From Serilophus lunatus (taxonomy: Eukaryota; Chordata; Aves; Passeriformes; Eurylaimidae), in contig VXBA01001255.1 in the NCBI GenBank assembly GCA_013399895.1, forward strand, positions 3,764,692-3,828,691: DNA of 64,000 bases, given 5' to 3'. Positions 62,501-64,000 of the stretch are shown one piece after another (position 1 is the stretch's first letter; each line of letters opens with the position of its first letter). The translations under genes were made by a program, and so were the position numbers. The notes below the pieces were generated by a model. That model was not told the origin of the DNA and ran no database searches. It worked only from the letters and a program-made list of their open reading frames with translations.

Positions 62501-63659
62501 TGATTAAAGTAGGTTAAACGCAGAGGAGTTCATCCTCTGTTTCAAGACAGGATTGTGAGCTTGCACCCTCTGCCATGTTAATGTATCTTTCCCTTATTAG
62601 CCCTAGATGATGGGTTTTGATGCTTGAGATATATAGTTGCTGTTACTTTTGCAACATTCCTGATGGAAGTGGGTTGTAGCTATTCATACTCTGAACCTGA
62701 ACCTGCTTTTCTGCTTGTGTTTCTTGCAGAAGCACAAAGCCCTGTGAACCTGTGCAAACCCAACCCCTGCATGAACCATGGTGTGTGCATCCTCGGGCCT
62801 GGGAGCTACCGCTGCGAGTGCCACGGCTGGGAAGGACCCCACTGTGAGAGCAGTAAGGATCATCAGACAGCTGTCATCCATTCTGCCCAGCCCCTCTGAA
62901 CAGATCCCAAAGCTCCACCTCTCCCTTGAGCATAGGTGTGGCTGTTTGGTGCTGATGTGGCCTCTGTCATATGGAAAGTGAAGAGGTTTGGGCTGCTGAG
63001 GGGAACAAGGGCTTCTCCCAAGAAGCTGTGCCCTGCTTTATATAGTCAATAAGTCAGTGACTGTGAGAGTGTAACAATTTTGGTAATATTCTTCCACTCA
63101 GTTCTGGTCTTCTTTTCCCTCTGCCCTGCTGGAAGAAACAATCTCCCTTAGATTACCCAGGTAGAAAGATCTGTCTCCTCTTTAATGGGAGGAAGGAAGC
63201 TATTTCTATTGGAGCATGACCCCCTCCCTAGTGCTTTCAGTACTTTCTATGGTGCAAAAGCCTCCCCATTGCCTTCCTCTTCTTCAGCAGTGAGGAATGG
63301 CCACAAGGTTGAGTCTCTGGCTCCCTAGAGGTGGCCCTGTGCCCATAATTTAAGTGGGCTTCCCCTTTGCCTGATATTTTGCTTTTTACCTGAGCCCAAG
63401 ATTTCTGAATTCCATCCTGTAACCTCAGCCAAGAGATTGCTTATTGGGTTGTCATGGACTGAGCCTGACCCTATCCCTTGGTCCCAAAGCCCTTATCCCA
63501 AAACTGTGCTTCTCTTCTGCAACAGGAGTGCTCCGAGGTGATTCTCCAAGATCTCCAGTCCTCCCTCTGCATGCCCATGTGCAGTGGAGTCCAGTGGGTT
63601 TGCAGCACTTCTCCAGAGCCCTCCAGCACACTAAAAGGCATGTGAATCAGACACACTGA
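44527..63659 (+). CDS. VWA2: VWA2 (AMACO), secreted VWA and EGF domain matrix protein (13 coding exons, 792 aa)
   Basis: VWA2 is an extracellular matrix protein associated with basement membranes. The frame was assembled exon by exon with all phases consistent. Order: signal peptide (hydrophobic start MRLLSLLPICVFLLS), VWA1 (about 42-231, intact MIDAS DGSYS with later Thr and SDGKS), a Cys-containing linker (232-294), EGF1 (about 295-330, six Cys), VWA2 (about 331-523, DSSAG), VWA3 (about 524-707, DASSG), EGF2 (about 708-748, six Cys) and a C-terminal tail (749-792). The human protein is 755 residues and ends a few residues after EGF2; here the frame continues about 40 residues and includes RGDSP. 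The start ATG lies ten bases into its exon, so an untranslated exon lies upstream. Stop TGA is at 63657-63659. TDRD1 upstream matches human gene order. Confidence 0.95.
45187..45261 (+). CDS. VWA2: VWA2 exon 2
   Basis: Acceptor TTTGATCCCACAG. It encodes GIQEIHVDQEIISKISAAG, close to the human segment before VWA1. Donor GTAAGT. Confidence 0.93.
47087..47220 (+). CDS. VWA2: VWA2 exon 3, VWA1 start with MIDAS
   Basis: Encodes LDVLFLLDGSYSIGKGSFE: the DxSxS metal-binding motif is intact. Acceptor TTTTCTCTTAG, donor GTGAGT. Confidence 0.97.
48667..48776 (+). CDS. VWA2: VWA2 exon 4, VWA1
   Basis: Encodes VRVGMVQFSSTPHLEFPLG. Acceptor CCTTTTCTTTTAG, donor GTCAGC. Confidence 0.96.
48777..53132. other. 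VWA2 long intron, nothing recognised
   Basis: A 4.3-kb intron. A 208-codon open frame at 51577-52203 and minus-strand frames at 49660-50139 and 52586-53038 have no recognisable domains and no matching splice structure. Confidence 0.6.
53133..53327 (+). CDS. VWA2: VWA2 exon 5, VWA1
   Basis: Contains GGSTDTGRALKYI (MIDAS Thr) and LIIISDGKSQG (MIDAS Asp). Acceptor CTGCTTTCTAG, donor GTAGGA. Confidence 0.96.
53687..53817 (+). CDS. VWA2: VWA2 exon 6, VWA1 end
   Basis: Encodes WEELHMLASEPPERHVLF. Acceptor CCCTTGCTTGGCAG, donor GTAACT. Confidence 0.95.
54500..54632 (+). CDS. VWA2: VWA2 exon 7, linker
   Basis: Encodes CKVESHPCERRTLETVKEL, the Cys-containing linker typical of VWA2. Acceptor TTCTCCTACAG, donor GTGAGC. 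Confidence 0.94.
56344..56399 (+). CDS. VWA2: VWA2 exon 8, linker
   Basis: A 56-base exon encoding WKRVLIKHPSRCFRTVCP. Acceptor TTCCTGTTTCAG, donor GTGGGA. Confidence 0.93.
57256..57363 (+). CDS. VWA2: VWA2 exon 9, EGF-like domain 1
   Basis: Contains PCDSQPCQNGGTC and YHCLCLVGYGG: six cysteines in EGF spacing. Acceptor GGTCCTGTTTAG, donor GTAGGT. Confidence 0.96.
58181..58759 (+). CDS. VWA2: VWA2 exon 10, complete VWA domain 2
   Basis: A single 579-base exon encodes the second VWA domain: LLFLVDSSAG, FGGGRTLTGRAL, VVVLLTDSKSQD and DPQDLFNRIPELQ. The acceptor is a tandem TTTTCAGCAG, so the exon could also begin at 58178, adding one Ala. Confidence 0.96.
59072..59623 (+). CDS. VWA2: VWA2 exon 11, complete VWA domain 3
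   Basis: A single 552-base exon: LAFAMDASSGVGLENF, FLGGSASAGSALLHVY and KVVVLLTSGGG. The metal-site residues are degenerate. Acceptor CTTCTACACAG, donor GTAGGA. Confidence 0.96.
59624..62729. other. VWA2 intron, nothing recognised
   Basis: A 3.1-kb intron between VWA3 and EGF2. It contains a short AAC-type run near 61695; no gene or clear mobile element was seen. Confidence 0.6.
62730..62852 (+). CDS. VWA2: VWA2 exon 12, EGF-like domain 2
   Basis: PVNLCKPNPCMNHGVC and YRCECHGWEGPHC: six cysteines. Acceptor TGTTTCTTGCAG, donor GTAAGG. Confidence 0.96.
63526..63659 (+). CDS. VWA2: VWA2 last coding exon with extended tail
   Basis: Acceptor TTCTCTTCTGCAACAG. In frame with exon 12 it reads RVLRGDSPRSP, aligning with human RFLRRP before the human stop, and continues to TGA at 63657-63659. 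The tail is rich in His, Pro and Gln. Confidence 0.8.
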
Positions 63660-64000
63660 CACGGATGTGCTGAGTACTCCAGTTCTCCATCCAGGAACAC
63701 TTACTGCCACTCGCAGGCACGATCTAGCAAAGCACCGCTCAGTCCTTGGCAGTGACTGAGCTGCTCCAGCACAGGGACTGTGCTGAGCCCATTCCCAGTT
63801 CCTGAATTGCACAAACTGGGGTTCCCAGTGCTCTTTTTCTTTTAAAATTGAAGTAAATGTTTGTGTTTAAGTATTTATTTGTGGCATTTTGCATTTCCTC
63901 ATCTAGTTCCTAGGGTCACGTGATTGGTTTTTTTAACAGATTTTGAGAGATCTTTGAGTTAGTCTAAAAATATGTAGAAGTCTGAGCAATTCTGGAGTTT
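63660..64000 (+). other. VWA2: VWA2 3' UTR start
   Basis: Sequence after the stop codon. No AATAAA is visible before the window ends, so the transcript probably continues beyond it. Confidence 0.6.

Noticed and set aside
1..64000. CRISPR arrays, operons, tRNA or rRNA genes
   Set aside because: This is vertebrate nuclear DNA; no direct-repeat spacer arrays, tRNA cloverleaf with A and B boxes, or rRNA segments were recognised by eye.

Overview
The window is vertebrate nuclear DNA, and almost certainly avian. Genes are split into many short exons with GT-AG introns. Interspersed repeats are dominated by CR1-type LINE 3' ends, which end in ATTCTATG-like octamers. One solo LTR matches the bird ERVL type. 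No mammalian SINEs were seen. The gene content (TDRD1 followed by VWA2 on the + strand) matches the order TDRD1-VWA2 on human 10q25, which in chicken I would expect on chromosome 6. The species cannot be named from the sequence.

Layout. 1-8900: no recognisable coding gene on the + strand. A CpG island at about 8000-8880 carries a good minus-strand splice donor and is probably the promoter and first exon of the gene head-to-head with TDRD1. By mammalian synteny that is CCDC186, so the left 8 kb would be its first intron; a striking minus-strand exon-like open block lies at 7785-7898. 8900-16150: repeat-rich intergenic DNA with CR1 copies, a 510-bp solo LTR with a 5-bp target duplication, and a CR1 apparently split by a second LTR-like insertion. 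16200-16560: the TDRD1 CpG island with a G-rich hexamer array. 16278/17925-37082: TDRD1, 20 coding exons, all splice phases checked. It has a MYND zinc finger and three extended Tudor modules. 37083-44516: 3' UTR, a third small CpG island (38.2-38.6 kb), then a long stretch with no recognised gene. 44527-63659: VWA2, 13 coding exons, complete, encoding a secreted matrix protein with VWA-EGF-VWA-VWA-EGF architecture.

The two genes are unrelated in function. TDRD1 is a germline scaffold that binds methylarginine on PIWI proteins in the piRNA pathway. VWA2 (AMACO) is a basement-membrane-associated matrix protein. The most notable observations are: (1) the VWA2 reading frame runs about 40 residues past the mammalian C-terminus and creates an RGDSP integrin-type motif directly after the last EGF domain; (2) TDRD1 has three rather than four Tudor modules, built from a repeated exon quartet of near-constant lengths; (3) the TDRD1 frame is open upstream into the CpG island through a microsatellite encoding Gly-Ile repeats; (4) TDRD1 contains a GC-AG intron. 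No wholly new biological system was recognised.
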